Source of the DNA: Brevundimonas sp. Leaf363
GTDB taxonomy: Bacteria > Pseudomonadota > Alphaproteobacteria > Caulobacterales > Caulobacteraceae
Assembly: GCF_001424025.1 (NCBI RefSeq)
Contig: NZ_LMPZ01000001.1
Span: 311,074 to 375,073 of the forward strand
Length of the DNA: 64,000 bases
Reading direction: 5' to 3'
This document shows positions 46,429 through 57,429 of the stretch, piece by piece; the stretch's first letter is position 1, and each line of letters starts with the position of its first letter. The translations under genes were made by a program, and so were the position numbers. The notes below the pieces were generated by a model. It saw only the letters and a list, made by a program, of their open reading frames with translations. It did no database searches and had not been told where the DNA came from.

Positions 46429-48030
46429 ATGTTCGGCAAGCGCACAGGATCGCCCGGCGACGCCCCGGCCGCCTATCGCGCGCCGGAGCCCGTGCAGCCG
46501 GCGCATCAGCCCGCCCAGCCCGAGTTCTCGGGCGTTCAGACCCAGCCGTTCAGCATGGGGCTGGACGAACCGGCTCCGTCGGCCGCGCCTGCGGGCGGCG
46601 CGCAGCCGACCGACCGACTGGACGCCCTGGCTTCGCGCCCGCGTCCCAAGCCCGAAGCCCCGGCCCAGTCCGCGCCCAACGGCGCCGGGCCCAAGGCCAC
46701 GGCCGGCTTCGAACAGCTGAAGAAGGCCCAGGCCGTCGCCGAGATCGTCCGCGAGCAGTCGGACTACTACCACGCGACCAAGACGACGATCTTCAACGCC
46801 CTGATGAACACCATCGACCTGGCCCAGCTGGCGCAGCTGGACCCCAAGGCGGCGGCGGAAGAGATCCGGGACATCGTCGCCGAACTGGTGGCGATCAAGA
46901 ACGTCTCCATGTCGGTGGCCGAGCAGGAGCACCTGGTTCAGGACATCGTCAACGACGTCCTTGGCTATGGGCCGCTGGAGCCCCTGCTGGGCCGCGACGA
47001 CATCGCCGACATCATGGTCAACGGCGCCGGCCGGGTGTTCATCGAAGTGGGCGGCAAGGTCCAGCTGACCAACGTCCGCTTCCGCGACAACACCCAGCTG
47101 ATGAACATCTGCCAGCGGATCGTGTCGCAGGTCGGCCGCCGCGTGGACGAGAGCAGCCCCATCTGCGACGCCCGCCTGCCGGACGGGTCGCGCGTCAACG
47201 TCATCGCCCCGCCGCTGGCGATCGACGGGCCGACGCTGACGATCCGGAAGTTCAAGAAAGACAAGCTGACGATGCGCAACCTGGTGGAGTACGCCTCCAT
47301 CAGCCCGGAAGGGGCGCGCGTCCTCGGCGTCATCGGCGCCTGCCGATGCAATGTCGTCATCTCCGGCGGTACGGGGTCGGGCAAGACGACCCTGCTGAAC
47401 ACCCTGACCGCCTTCATCGACCCGACCGAGCGCGTCATCACCTGCGAGGACGCCGCCGAGCTGCAGCTGCAGCAGCCGCACGTCGTGCGCCTGGAGACCC
47501 GGCCGCCGAACCTGGAGGGTCAGGGCACCATCACCATGCGCGACCTGGTGAAGAACTGCCTGCGGATGCGTCCCGAGCGGATCATCGTCGGCGAGGTGCG
47601 CGGCCCCGAAGCGTTCGACCTGCTGCAGGCGATGAACACCGGCCACGACGGCTCGATGGGCACGCTGCACGCCAACTCGCCGCGTGAAGCCATCAGCCGG
47701 ATGGAATCGATGATCACCATGGGCGGCTACGGCCTGCCGTCCAAGACGATCCGCGAGATGATCACCGGCTCGGTCGACGTCATCATCCAGGCCGCCCGCC
47801 TGCGCGATGGCTCGCGCCGCATCACACACATCACCGAGGTGGTCGGTCTGGAAGGCGACGTGATCGTCACCCAGGACCTGTTCATCTACGAGATCACCGG
47901 CGAGGACGAGAACGGCAAGATCATCGGCCGTCACCGCTCGACCGGCATCGCGCGCCCGCGTTTCTGGGACCGCGCCCGATATTACGGGCTGGAGCGCGAA
48001 CTGGCCGAAGCCCTGGACGCGGCGGAGTAA
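46429..48030 (+). CDS. cpaF: Pilus assembly ATPase CpaF (TadA)
   Basis: Cytoplasmic hexameric motor that drives both extension and retraction of Tad pili. The 533-residue product has a disordered Pro/Ala-rich N-terminus (about 1-95), an all-helical N-domain and a secretion-ATPase core: Walker [12 protein letters not shown] (K319), Asp box [10 protein letters not shown], Walker [12 protein letters not shown] and the His box [14 protein letters not shown]. The start ATG is 4 bases after cpaE. Confidence 0.95.
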   Translation: MFGKRTGSPGDAPAAYRAPEPVQPAHQPAQPEFSGVQTQPFSMGLDEPAPSAAPAGGAQPTDRLDALASRPRPKPEAPAQSAPNGAGPKATAGFEQLKKAQAVAEIVREQSDYYHATKTTIFNALMNTIDLAQLAQLDPKAAAEEIRDIVAELVAIKNVSMSVAEQEHLVQDIVNDVLGYGPLEPLLGRDDIADIMVNGAGRVFIEVGGKVQLTNVRFRDNTQLMNICQRIVSQVGRRVDESSPICDARLPDGSRVNVIAPPLAIDGPTLTIRKFKKDKLTMRNLVEYASISPEGARVLGVIGACRCNVVISGGTGSGKTTLLNTLTAFIDPTERVITCEDAAELQLQQPHVVRLETRPPNLEGQGTITMRDLVKNCLRMRPERIIVGEVRGPEAFDLLQAMNTGHDGSMGTLHANSPREAISRMESMITMGGYGLPSKTIREMITGSVDVIIQAARLRDGSRRITHITEVVGLEGDVIVTQDLFIYEITGEDENGKIIGRHRSTGIARPRFWDRARYYGLERELAEALDAAE

Positions 48031-48036
48031 CGGCCG

Positions 48037-49023
48037 ATGCTTCCCATTCTCGCGGCCCTGCTGGCCTTCATCACCATCGGCGGACTGGGCTGGGCCTTCG
48101 TGGGCGGCGACAGCAGCGACGGCGCCCAGGCGATCAAGCGCATCGAGGGTCTGAACGGCAAGAAGTCGCCCGCCGCCAAGAAGGCCGCCGCCGCCGCGGC
48201 CGCCGCCAATACGCCGGAGGCGCGCCGCAAGCAGATCATGGGTCAGCTGCAGGAGGCCGAACGCCGCGAGCGCAAGGCGCGCCTGACCATGGCCGCCAAG
48301 CTGAAGCACGCCGGCCTGTCGATCACCATGCGGACCTTCGTCATCATCAGCGTGGCGCTGGGCCTGACCGCCGGCCTGCTGGCGCTGCTGTTCGGGATGA
48401 ACATCTTCATCGCCCTGGGTCTGGGCGTCGTCTTCGGTCTGGGCCTGCCGCGCTGGGTCGTCGGCTTCCTGGGCAAGCGCCGGATGAAGAAGTTCTCGAT
48501 GGAGTTCGCCAACGCCGTCGACGTCATCGTGCGCGGCATCAAGTCGGGCCTGCCGGTCCATGAGTGCTTCAAGATCATCGGCCGCGAGAGCCCGGCGCCC
48601 CTGGGGCCGGAGTTTCAGCGTCTGACCGAGGGCCTGTCCGTCGGCCTGACGCTCGAGCAGGCGCTGGCCAAGATGTACGAGCGGATGCCGACGCCCGAGC
48701 TGAAGTTCTTCGCCATCGTCATCGCCATCCAGCAAAAGACGGGCGGCAACCTGGCCGAGGCCCTGTCCAACCTGACCACCGTGCTGCGCGCGCGCCGGAT
48801 GATGGCCGAGAAGATCAAGGCGCTGTCGTCCGAAGCGACCGCTTCGGCGGGCATCATCGGCTCGCTGCCGCCGGCGGTGATGATCCTCGTCAGCCTGACG
48901 ACCCCGGCCTACATGGCCCTGCTGTTCACCGACCGGCGCGGCCAGTTCATGCTGCTGGTCGCCGTCGTCATGATGAGCTTCGGCGTCTTCGTGATGAAGA
49001 AGATGATTTCGTTCAAGTTCTGA
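48037..49023 (+). CDS. cpaG: Pilus inner-membrane platform protein CpaG (TadB)
   Basis: A 328-residue T2SSF-type membrane platform protein. The N-terminal helix and an Ala/Lys-rich linker are followed by two helices (TFVIISVALGLTAGLLALLFG and ALGLGVVFGLGLPRWVVGFLG), the cytoplasmic T2SSF core (FANAVDVIVRGIKSGLPVHECFKIIGRE, EGLSVGLTLEQALAKM, IQQKTGGNLAEALSNL) and a C-terminal pair of helices. It works together with CpaH. The gap to cpaF is 6 bases. Confidence 0.92.
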   Translation: MLPILAALLAFITIGGLGWAFVGGDSSDGAQAIKRIEGLNGKKSPAAKKAAAAAAAANTPEARRKQIMGQLQEAERRERKARLTMAAKLKHAGLSITMRTFVIISVALGLTAGLLALLFGMNIFIALGLGVVFGLGLPRWVVGFLGKRRMKKFSMEFANAVDVIVRGIKSGLPVHECFKIIGRESPAPLGPEFQRLTEGLSVGLTLEQALAKMYERMPTPELKFFAIVIAIQQKTGGNLAEALSNLTTVLRARRMMAEKIKALSSEATASAGIIGSLPPAVMILVSLTTPAYMALLFTDRRGQFMLLVAVVMMSFGVFVMKKMISFKF

Positions 49024-49032
49024 GGGCGCGAC

Positions 49033-50028
49033 ATGATTTCCGACCTCATGAGCTTCATGACCGACCCTCAGAGCCTGCTGAGCCTGATCGTGGGCGTCCT
49101 GGCCTTCGCCGCCATCCTGACCCTGCTGTCCTCGCTGGGCGGCGGCGAGAAGCTGGAAGGCCGGATGAAGGCCGTCGCCGTGCGCCGCGAGGAGCTGAAG
49201 CGCCGGTCGCGCGCGGCCATCGCCGGGCAGGGCGGCGGGATGGGCGGCCTGCGCCACACCGATGACGGCTTCAAGAAGCGGGTCGTCGACCGGCTGAACC
49301 TGACCAAGCTGCTGGAAGATCCGCAGGTCGCGGACAAGATGGCCCAGGCCGGGTTCCGGGGGCCCAAGCCGCTGACGACCTTCTACTTCTTCCGCTTCTC
49401 TATGCCGTTCATCTTCCTGCTGGTCGCGGCCTTCTATCTGTTCGTGTTCAACGACTTCGGCCTGGCCGTAATGGTGCGGGTCACCATCGTCATGGGCGCG
49501 GCGGTGGTCGGCTTCTACGCGCCGAACCTCTATCTCTCGAACCGCATCTCGAAGCGGAAGACCTCGATCATGCAGGCCTTCCCCGATGCGCTGGACCTGC
49601 TGCTGATCTGCGTCGAGGCCGGGATGTCGATCGAGGCGGCCATCCAGAAGGTCAGCCAGGAGATCGGCGGATCGTCCATCGACCTGGCCGAGGAACTGAC
49701 CCTGTTGTCGGCCGAGCTGAGCTATCTGCCGGATCGGCGCCTGGCCTATGAAGGCTTGGCCAAGCGGACCAACCATCCGGGCGTGAAGTCGGTCGCCACC
49801 GCCATGACCCAGGCCGAAAGCTACGGCACGCCGCTGGGCTCGGCGCTGCGCGTGATGGCCAAGGAAAACCGCGAACTGCGTCTCTCGGCGGCGGAAAAGA
49901 AGGCGGCGGCCCTGCCGGCCAAGCTGACCGTGCCGATGATCCTGTTCTTCCTGCCGGTGCTGTTCATCGTCATCCTGACCCCGGCGATCATCAACATCCA
50001 GGACACGATGGCCAAGGGCGGGGGCTGA
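49033..50028 (+). CDS. cpaH: Pilus inner-membrane platform protein CpaH (TadC)
   Basis: A 331-residue second T2SSF-type platform protein of the Tad pilus. An N-terminal helix is followed by a cytoplasmic linker, two central helices (FSMPFIFLLVAAFYLFVF and VTIVMGAAVVGFYAPNLYL), and the core LPDALDLL-like FPDALDLLLICVEAGMSIEAAIQKVSQEIG with a C-terminal helix. Last gene of the cpa cluster; its end is 6 bases from the convergent parE, with no obvious terminator between. Confidence 0.92.
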   Translation: MISDLMSFMTDPQSLLSLIVGVLAFAAILTLLSSLGGGEKLEGRMKAVAVRREELKRRSRAAIAGQGGGMGGLRHTDDGFKKRVVDRLNLTKLLEDPQVADKMAQAGFRGPKPLTTFYFFRFSMPFIFLLVAAFYLFVFNDFGLAVMVRVTIVMGAAVVGFYAPNLYLSNRISKRKTSIMQAFPDALDLLLICVEAGMSIEAAIQKVSQEIGGSSIDLAEELTLLSAELSYLPDRRLAYEGLAKRTNHPGVKSVATAMTQAESYGTPLGSALRVMAKENRELRLSAAEKKAAALPAKLTVPMILFFLPVLFIVILTPAIINIQDTMAKGGG

Positions 50029-50034
50029 GGCGGC

Positions 50035-50349
50035 TTAGGGATTCGTGTCCTCACGGAAGCGATCCATCTGGTGCATTCGCTCGTGCAGGATCGTGACGAT
50101 ACCGATGTCGCCGTTCCGCAACCGCCGCCAATAGACGACGTGACGCTCGTAGCGGACGTAGAATCCCTCGACGCCGAAGTCAGCCGGCGCCGGCTTCGAC
50201 AGGATGCGGTGGTCGTCGATTTGCTCGAATGCTTCGAACAGGCCGGTGATGTAGCGGTCCGCCTGGGCCGAGCCCCAGTTGTCGCGGGTGTAGCGGTAGA
50301 TTTCGTCGATGCGGTGCGAGGCCGCTGTCTGGACGAGGACCGTCGCCAT
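50035..50349 (-). CDS. parE: ParE/RelE-superfamily toxin
   Basis: A 104-residue toxin of the ParE group, which in characterised systems inhibits gyrase. Family features are the N-terminal TAASHRIDEIYRYTRDNWGSAQADRYITGLFEAFEQI helices and the C-terminal strands YVRYERHVVYWRRLRNGDIGIVTILHERM. It follows its antitoxin by 4 bases. Directly convergent with cpaH. Confidence 0.88.
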   Translation of the reverse strand: MATVLVQTAASHRIDEIYRYTRDNWGSAQADRYITGLFEAFEQIDDHRILSKPAPADFGVEGFYVRYERHVVYWRRLRNGDIGIVTILHERMHQMDRFREDTNP

Positions 50350-50353
50350 TCGA

Positions 50354-50608
50354 TCAGCCCTGGTTGCGCGCGATCACCTCGGCCGCAGTGAGCGGCTTGT
50401 AGGATTTGTCCGGAGCCGCGAAGGCTTGGGTGAGTTCGGCCTTCAACCGCTCGAAAGCCTCGGCTTCAGCCCGTTCCTTGTCTCGGCGGATCAGGTCGCG
50501 AACATACTCGCTGATGTTTTCATAGGCGCCCGCCTCATTGACGTTGGCGGCCACGAAGTCGCTGAGCGCGCCGCTAAGACGGACAGTCATCGTCGTGGTG
50601 CGAGACAT
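50354..50608 (-). CDS. parD: ParD-type ribbon-helix-helix antitoxin
   Basis: An 84-residue antitoxin. The N-terminal ribbon-helix-helix is MTVRLSGALSDFVAANVNEAGAYENISEYVRDLIRRDKER, and the C-terminal part (residues 45-84) is the toxin-wrapping tail. The frame begins with ATG at 50608. It precedes parE in the standard antitoxin-toxin order and probably represses the pair through the inverted repeat upstream. Confidence 0.88.
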   Translation of the reverse strand: MSRTTTMTVRLSGALSDFVAANVNEAGAYENISEYVRDLIRRDKERAEAEAFERLKAELTQAFAAPDKSYKPLTAAEVIARNQG

Positions 50609-50627
50609 GAGTTGCTTCTCCAGCGAG

Positions 50628-50658
50628 GCGTCTTCAATATGACCAAGAATGAAGACGC
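50628..50658. promoter_or_regulatory. 9-base inverted repeat upstream of parDE
   Basis: GCGTCTTCA (50628-50636) and TGAAGACGC (50650-50658) are perfect inverted repeats separated by 13 bases, beginning 20 bases before the parD start. On the minus strand the spacer holds a TTCTTGGTCATATTG patch that could be promoter-like. It could be the ParD operator or a terminator for the gene upstream. Confidence 0.45.
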
Positions 50659-50669
50659 GGCAAGGCGCT

Positions 50670-51095
50670 TCAGCCCTCAGCCAGCGCCTTCATCTTATCG
50701 CCGATCTCCTCCAGCGCGGGTCGCAGGGCGGCGCGGTGCTTGTCGTAGTGGAGCTCGCCGCGCAGGCCAGCGAACTGGATCCCGTTGGCGAAGATGCAGT
50801 TGCCGGGGTTCAGCTCGTCGATCTCGAAATAGCGCACGGCGTTGAACAGGAAGCCGCGCTTCTCGACCCAGACCAGGCGATTCAGCGGCGTCCAGTCGTT
50901 CAGGGAGACCACGGCGTTACGCTCGGGCTGTCCGGGGAAAGTCTCGACCAGCTGCAGAGGGGCGTGGAAGGCCAGGCGGCCCTCGACGGCCTCATAGGCG
51001 TTCCAGAGCGACCAGCGTTCGAGGTCGGCCAGCACCTCCCATATGCGGTCCGAGGTGGCCTGGACGCCGATGCGGTTCTCAATGCGACTGTTCAT
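50670..51095 (-). CDS. SRPBCC-superfamily protein
   Basis: A 141-residue START/Bet v1-like (polyketide cyclase/dehydrase-like) small-ligand-binding protein. Typical starts and strands are IENRIGVQATSDRIWEVLADLERWSLWNAYEAVEG, then RLAFHAPLQLVETFPGQPERNAVVSLNDWTPLNRLVWVEKRG, and the long C-terminal helix LRPALEEIGDKMKALAEG. The ligand is unknown. It is 32 bases downstream of the MFS transporter gene on the same strand and may be co-transcribed. Confidence 0.8.
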   Translation of the reverse strand: MNSRIENRIGVQATSDRIWEVLADLERWSLWNAYEAVEGRLAFHAPLQLVETFPGQPERNAVVSLNDWTPLNRLVWVEKRGFLFNAVRYFEIDELNPGNCIFANGIQFAGLRGELHYDKHRAALRPALEEIGDKMKALAEG

Positions 51096-51127
51096 GCCTC
51101 GCTCTTAGCGGCGGGCAGGGGGGCTGA

Positions 51128-52423
51128 CTACACCGCGCCTTCGGGCCCGGGCTGGCTGGCGGGGGCCTGGGCCGTGGCCTTTCGTCGCCGGCCACCTCCT
51201 GACTTAGAGGGGGGCAGGCGCATCTCCGGCCGCCGGAAGCACAGAACCATCGCCGCCGCCAGGAACAGGACATTGGCGGCGAAGGGCGCGGGGGTGGCCA
51301 GTTCGTAGAGGGCGACGCCCAGCACCGGCGGAACGAGGAAGCTGACGCCTGCGATGGAGGCCATCAGGCCCGCCACCGCGCCCTGCTCGCGCGCGGTCAC
51401 CGCCAGCGACGCGCCGGCGGTGAAGCCGGGCCGGGCAAAGCCGACGCCCATCGAGACCAGGGCGTAGCTGACCACCACGCCGTTGTAGCCCGGCGCGACC
51501 AGGCTGAGCGCATTGCCGGCCAGCGCGAGCCCGGCGCCCCAGACCATCAGCTCGTTCGGCTTCATCTTCAGCAGCGGGATCAAACCCCACTGGGCCATCA
51601 GGGTGGCGGCGGCGCCGGCCAGCATGGCCACGCCGATGAAGGGCTGGGCCTGCCGGGCCGCCATGCCGGTCTTGGCCATCTCGTCGATGATGTGGAAGCC
51701 CAGCACCGAGATGTTGGTCGCCTGCACGCCCGTCACCAGCACGCCGTAGATCAGGAAACCGCGCAGACGCGGATCGCGCCACAGGCCCTTTGCGGCGATC
51801 TTGTCCGCCTCGGACGGTTTGCGCACCGCCTCGCCGCTGGGCAGGCTGCGCCACAGAAGGACGAAGACGACCAGGCCGATCAGGCTGAAGGCGTAGAGCG
51901 GACCGGCCAGACCCAGCACCGGCAGGATGAAGAAGGGCGCAAGCGCCGGGCCGATCACCGTGCCCAGGCCCTGACCCGACGCCAGCCAGGACAGCGCCTG
52001 GGTGCGGTTCTCCGGCGCGGTGCGGTCGGCGACATAGGCCTGGGTCGCCACCGGCGCGGCGCAGCCGAACAGGCCGTAGATGGAGCGGGCGATGACCATC
52101 AGGCCGAACGCCAGCATCGGCCCCAGCCATTTCTCCAGTCCGGCCGTCGCCGCCAGGCCGAAGCCGAACATGGAGACGACGAAGCCGCCGATGCCGACCA
52201 GCATGATCCGCTTGCGCCCGAACAGGTCGGATCGCTTGGCCCAGACCGGCGAGGCGATGGTCCAGAAGACGGCGGACAGGGCGAAGGCGGCCGAAACGGC
52301 GGTGTCGCCTATGCCGAACTCGCGCCCGATCGCCGGCAGCACCGACTGCAGCGCCATATTGCCCGACGCCGCGACCATGCTGACGACGAACAGCAGGATG
52401 AAGGCGGGCGAGCGGGGGTTCAC
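51128..52423 (-). CDS. MFS transporter
   Basis: A 431-residue major facilitator superfamily permease with 12 predicted helices. It begins with GTG (VNPRSPAFILLFVVSMVAAS) in a GTGA overlap with the ferredoxin-like gene, which is why the longer frame (from 52576) is rejected. The MFS loop motif after helix 2 is WAKRSDLFGRKRIML. The sequence style is that of the TetA-like drug:H+ antiporter-1 group, with a basic C-terminal tail. Substrate unknown. Confidence 0.88.
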   Translation of the reverse strand: MNPRSPAFILLFVVSMVAASGNMALQSVLPAIGREFGIGDTAVSAAFALSAVFWTIASPVWAKRSDLFGRKRIMLVGIGGFVVSMFGFGLAATAGLEKWLGPMLAFGLMVIARSIYGLFGCAAPVATQAYVADRTAPENRTQALSWLASGQGLGTVIGPALAPFFILPVLGLAGPLYAFSLIGLVVFVLLWRSLPSGEAVRKPSEADKIAAKGLWRDPRLRGFLIYGVLVTGVQATNISVLGFHIIDEMAKTGMAARQAQPFIGVAMLAGAAATLMAQWGLIPLLKMKPNELMVWGAGLALAGNALSLVAPGYNGVVVSYALVSMGVGFARPGFTAGASLAVTAREQGAVAGLMASIAGVSFLVPPVLGVALYELATPAPFAANVLFLAAAMVLCFRRPEMRLPPSKSGGGRRRKATAQAPASQPGPEGAV

Positions 52424-52776
52424 GCCAGCAGGCCCTTGCGCCGGGTCGTTCGCCGGTCGAGGCCCAGCCGATCGCTCACCTCGACCAGATCGGCGCCGGC
52501 GGGGATGACGACCATCTCGTCCGGTCGCGCGGCGTTGACGGTCATGACCGCACCCTTGGGACAGACGTTGAAGCACTTGACCGCCAGCACGGCGATCTCG
52601 GCCTTACGGCCCTTTCCCGGCTTCAGATAGCGCTTCAGCGCCTTCTTCAGCGTCAGGTCCTCGTCGGGGCCGAAGCCTTTGCCTACCTTCTTCTGGCATT
52701 TGCTGCAGACCAGGACGACGTCCTTCCAGCGGGTCTTTGCAGTCTTGAAGGCGGCCATGGCGGGGACATCGACCAT
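52420..52776 (-). CDS. (2Fe-2S) ferredoxin-like (thioredoxin-fold) protein
   Basis: A 118-residue small redox protein. Cysteine pairs are at VLVCSKCQKK and VKCFNVCPKGAVM, the arrangement of thioredoxin-like [2Fe-2S] ferredoxins, with a basic Lys-rich linker between. The ATG at 52776 is used (MVDVP), with an in-frame ATG at 52758 (MAAFKT) as an alternative. It overlaps the MFS gene by 4 bases, implying linked translation. Whether it still binds a cluster is unknown. It is divergent from the M20 amidohydrolase gene. Confidence 0.75.
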   Translation of the reverse strand: MVDVPAMAAFKTAKTRWKDVVLVCSKCQKKVGKGFGPDEDLTLKKALKRYLKPGKGRKAEIAVLAVKCFNVCPKGAVMTVNAARPDEMVVIPAGADLVEVSDRLGLDRRTTRRKGLLA

Positions 52777-52836
52777 CGCCGCGCCTTGCGCAAGCCGGAT
52801 GCGCAGGCTCAACTCGGCTTCGAAACGGAGACGCCC

Positions 52837-54150
52837 ATGACCTTCGCCGCCCGCGCCGCCCTGATGGCCGCCGCCAGCCTGTTCGCCACGCCCGCGCTGG
52901 CTGCGCCCGATGCGGCCGCCGTCGATGCGGCGGTCGCGGCGGTGACGCCCGAGGTCGTGGCCTGGCGGCGCGACTTCCACCGTCATCCCGAACTGGGCTT
53001 CGCCGAGACGCAGACGGCCGGCGTCATCGCCGAGCATCTGAGGGGCCTGGGGCTGGAGGTCCGGACGCAGGTCGGAAAGACGGGCGTGATCGGCGTGCTG
53101 CGCGGCACGGCGGCCGGAGATGGCCAAGGTCACGTCGTGGCGTTGCGCTCAGATATGGACGCCCTGCCGGTGCTGGAGGCGACAGGGCTGCCTTTCGCCT
53201 CGACCGATACGGGAACCTACATGGGCCAGGTCGTGCCGGTGGCCCACGCCTGCGGTCACGACGCCCACATGGCCATGCTGATGGGCGCCGCCGAGGTGCT
53301 GGCCGGGATGAAGGACCAGATCCACGGCACGGTGGTGTTCATCTTCCAGCCCGCCGAGGAGGGCGCCCCTCCCGGAGAGCCCAAGGGCGGCGCGGCCCTG
53401 ATGGTCGAGGAAGGCGCGCTGCAGAACCCGGCGGTGGAGGCCATCTTCGGCCTGCACGTCGTGCCGGGGAAGGCGGGGACCGTCTTCTATCGCCCGCGCG
53501 GCTTCATGGCGGCGTCGGACCGGATCGACATCACCCTGAACGGCCGCCAGACCCACGGCGCCTGGCCCTGGCGCGGCGTCGACGTCATCGCGGTGACCAG
53601 CCAGGTGATCGAGACGGTCAACACCCTGACGGCGCGGACCATCGACCCGACCACGACGCCGACGGTCTTCACCATCGCCACGATCGACGCGGGCGTCCGC
53701 TACAACATCATCCCCGACAAGGCGGTGATGTCGGGCACGCTGCGCACCTTCGACGAGACCCAGCGCAACGATCTGGTCCGCCGCGCCGAGGCGGCGATCG
53801 GCCATGTGGCCGAGGCCTACGGCGCGACAGCCGAGTTCTCGATCCGCCAGAACGCGGCCCTGACCTACAACGACCCGGACCTGTCGGCCTGGCTGGCGCC
53901 GGTGCTGCAGCGGGCGGCGGGCGCCGACAACGTCAATCCGGCCAGCCCGCCGACGACTGTGGCGGAGGACTTCAGCTACTTCCAGCAGGCCATTCCGGGC
54001 GTCTTCTACCATCTGGGCGGCACGGCCGACGGGCAGGATCCGGCCACGGCGGCCCCGAACCACTCGCCCGGCTTCGACGTCAACGAGGCGATCCTGCCGC
54101 TGGGGGTGAAGACCCACGTCTGGAGCGCGCTGGCGTTTCTGGAGCGCTGA
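52837..54150 (+). CDS. M20 family amidohydrolase (exported)
   Basis: A 437-residue peptidase/amidohydrolase of the M20D (IAA-amino acid hydrolase/hippurate hydrolase-like) group with a signal peptide (ARAALMAAASLFATPALAAPD). Metal-binding motifs are VALRSDMDALPVLE, HACGHDAHMAMLMG, the catalytic glutamates in FIFQPAEEGAPPGEPKGG, and HVVPGKAG. The C-terminal histidine is in NHSPGFDVNEAIL. Export points to hydrolysis of N-acyl amino acids in the periplasm; substrate is not known. The start at 52837 has a GGAG upstream. It is divergent from the ferredoxin-MFS genes. Confidence 0.88.
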   Translation: MTFAARAALMAAASLFATPALAAPDAAAVDAAVAAVTPEVVAWRRDFHRHPELGFAETQTAGVIAEHLRGLGLEVRTQVGKTGVIGVLRGTAAGDGQGHVVALRSDMDALPVLEATGLPFASTDTGTYMGQVVPVAHACGHDAHMAMLMGAAEVLAGMKDQIHGTVVFIFQPAEEGAPPGEPKGGAALMVEEGALQNPAVEAIFGLHVVPGKAGTVFYRPRGFMAASDRIDITLNGRQTHGAWPWRGVDVIAVTSQVIETVNTLTARTIDPTTTPTVFTIATIDAGVRYNIIPDKAVMSGTLRTFDETQRNDLVRRAEAAIGHVAEAYGATAEFSIRQNAALTYNDPDLSAWLAPVLQRAAGADNVNPASPPTTVAEDFSYFQQAIPGVFYHLGGTADGQDPATAAPNHSPGFDVNEAILPLGVKTHVWSALAFLER

Positions 54151-54181
54151 GGGCGGGGTTCCGGCATTCGCCACACCCGCT

Positions 54182-54216
54182 GCCGTCATCCTCGGATCAC
54201 GTCCGAGGATGACGGC
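54182..54216. repeat. Perfect 15-base hairpin repeat (CGTCATCCTCGG type)
   Basis: GCCGTCATCCTCGGA (54182-54196), a 5-base loop and TCCGAGGATGACGGC (54202-54216) form a perfect stem. It follows the amidohydrolase stop by 31 bases; there is no T-run, so it may be an interspersed palindromic repeat that also blocks transcription. Confidence 0.8.
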
Positions 54217-54373
54217 CGATGTACGTTACCCGGCCGAAAAAGTGCGCCAATTGTCTGCGTAATCGTCGTTTCGCCCTTCTTCGGTCATGACCCATAAGGA
54301 AACAGCGCCTATATGAGCGGCGCCGCTTCCCGCGCGGGGTGCGCGCCGAGAAGCCCGAGGGACGAAGGACGAC

Positions 54374-57382
<3,009 letters not shown>

Positions 57383-57429
57383 TAGGCGTACGCTGAACCG
57401 CACACGACGCAAGAAGACCTGGACCCGAC

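Noticed and set aside
46411..49776. Very long open frame (over 1100 codons) on the minus strand across cpaF, cpaG and cpaH
   Set aside because: It is the antisense shadow of three recognised pilus genes. Its product is a His/Gly/Gln/Asp-rich low-complexity string typical of the mirror frame of GC-rich genes.
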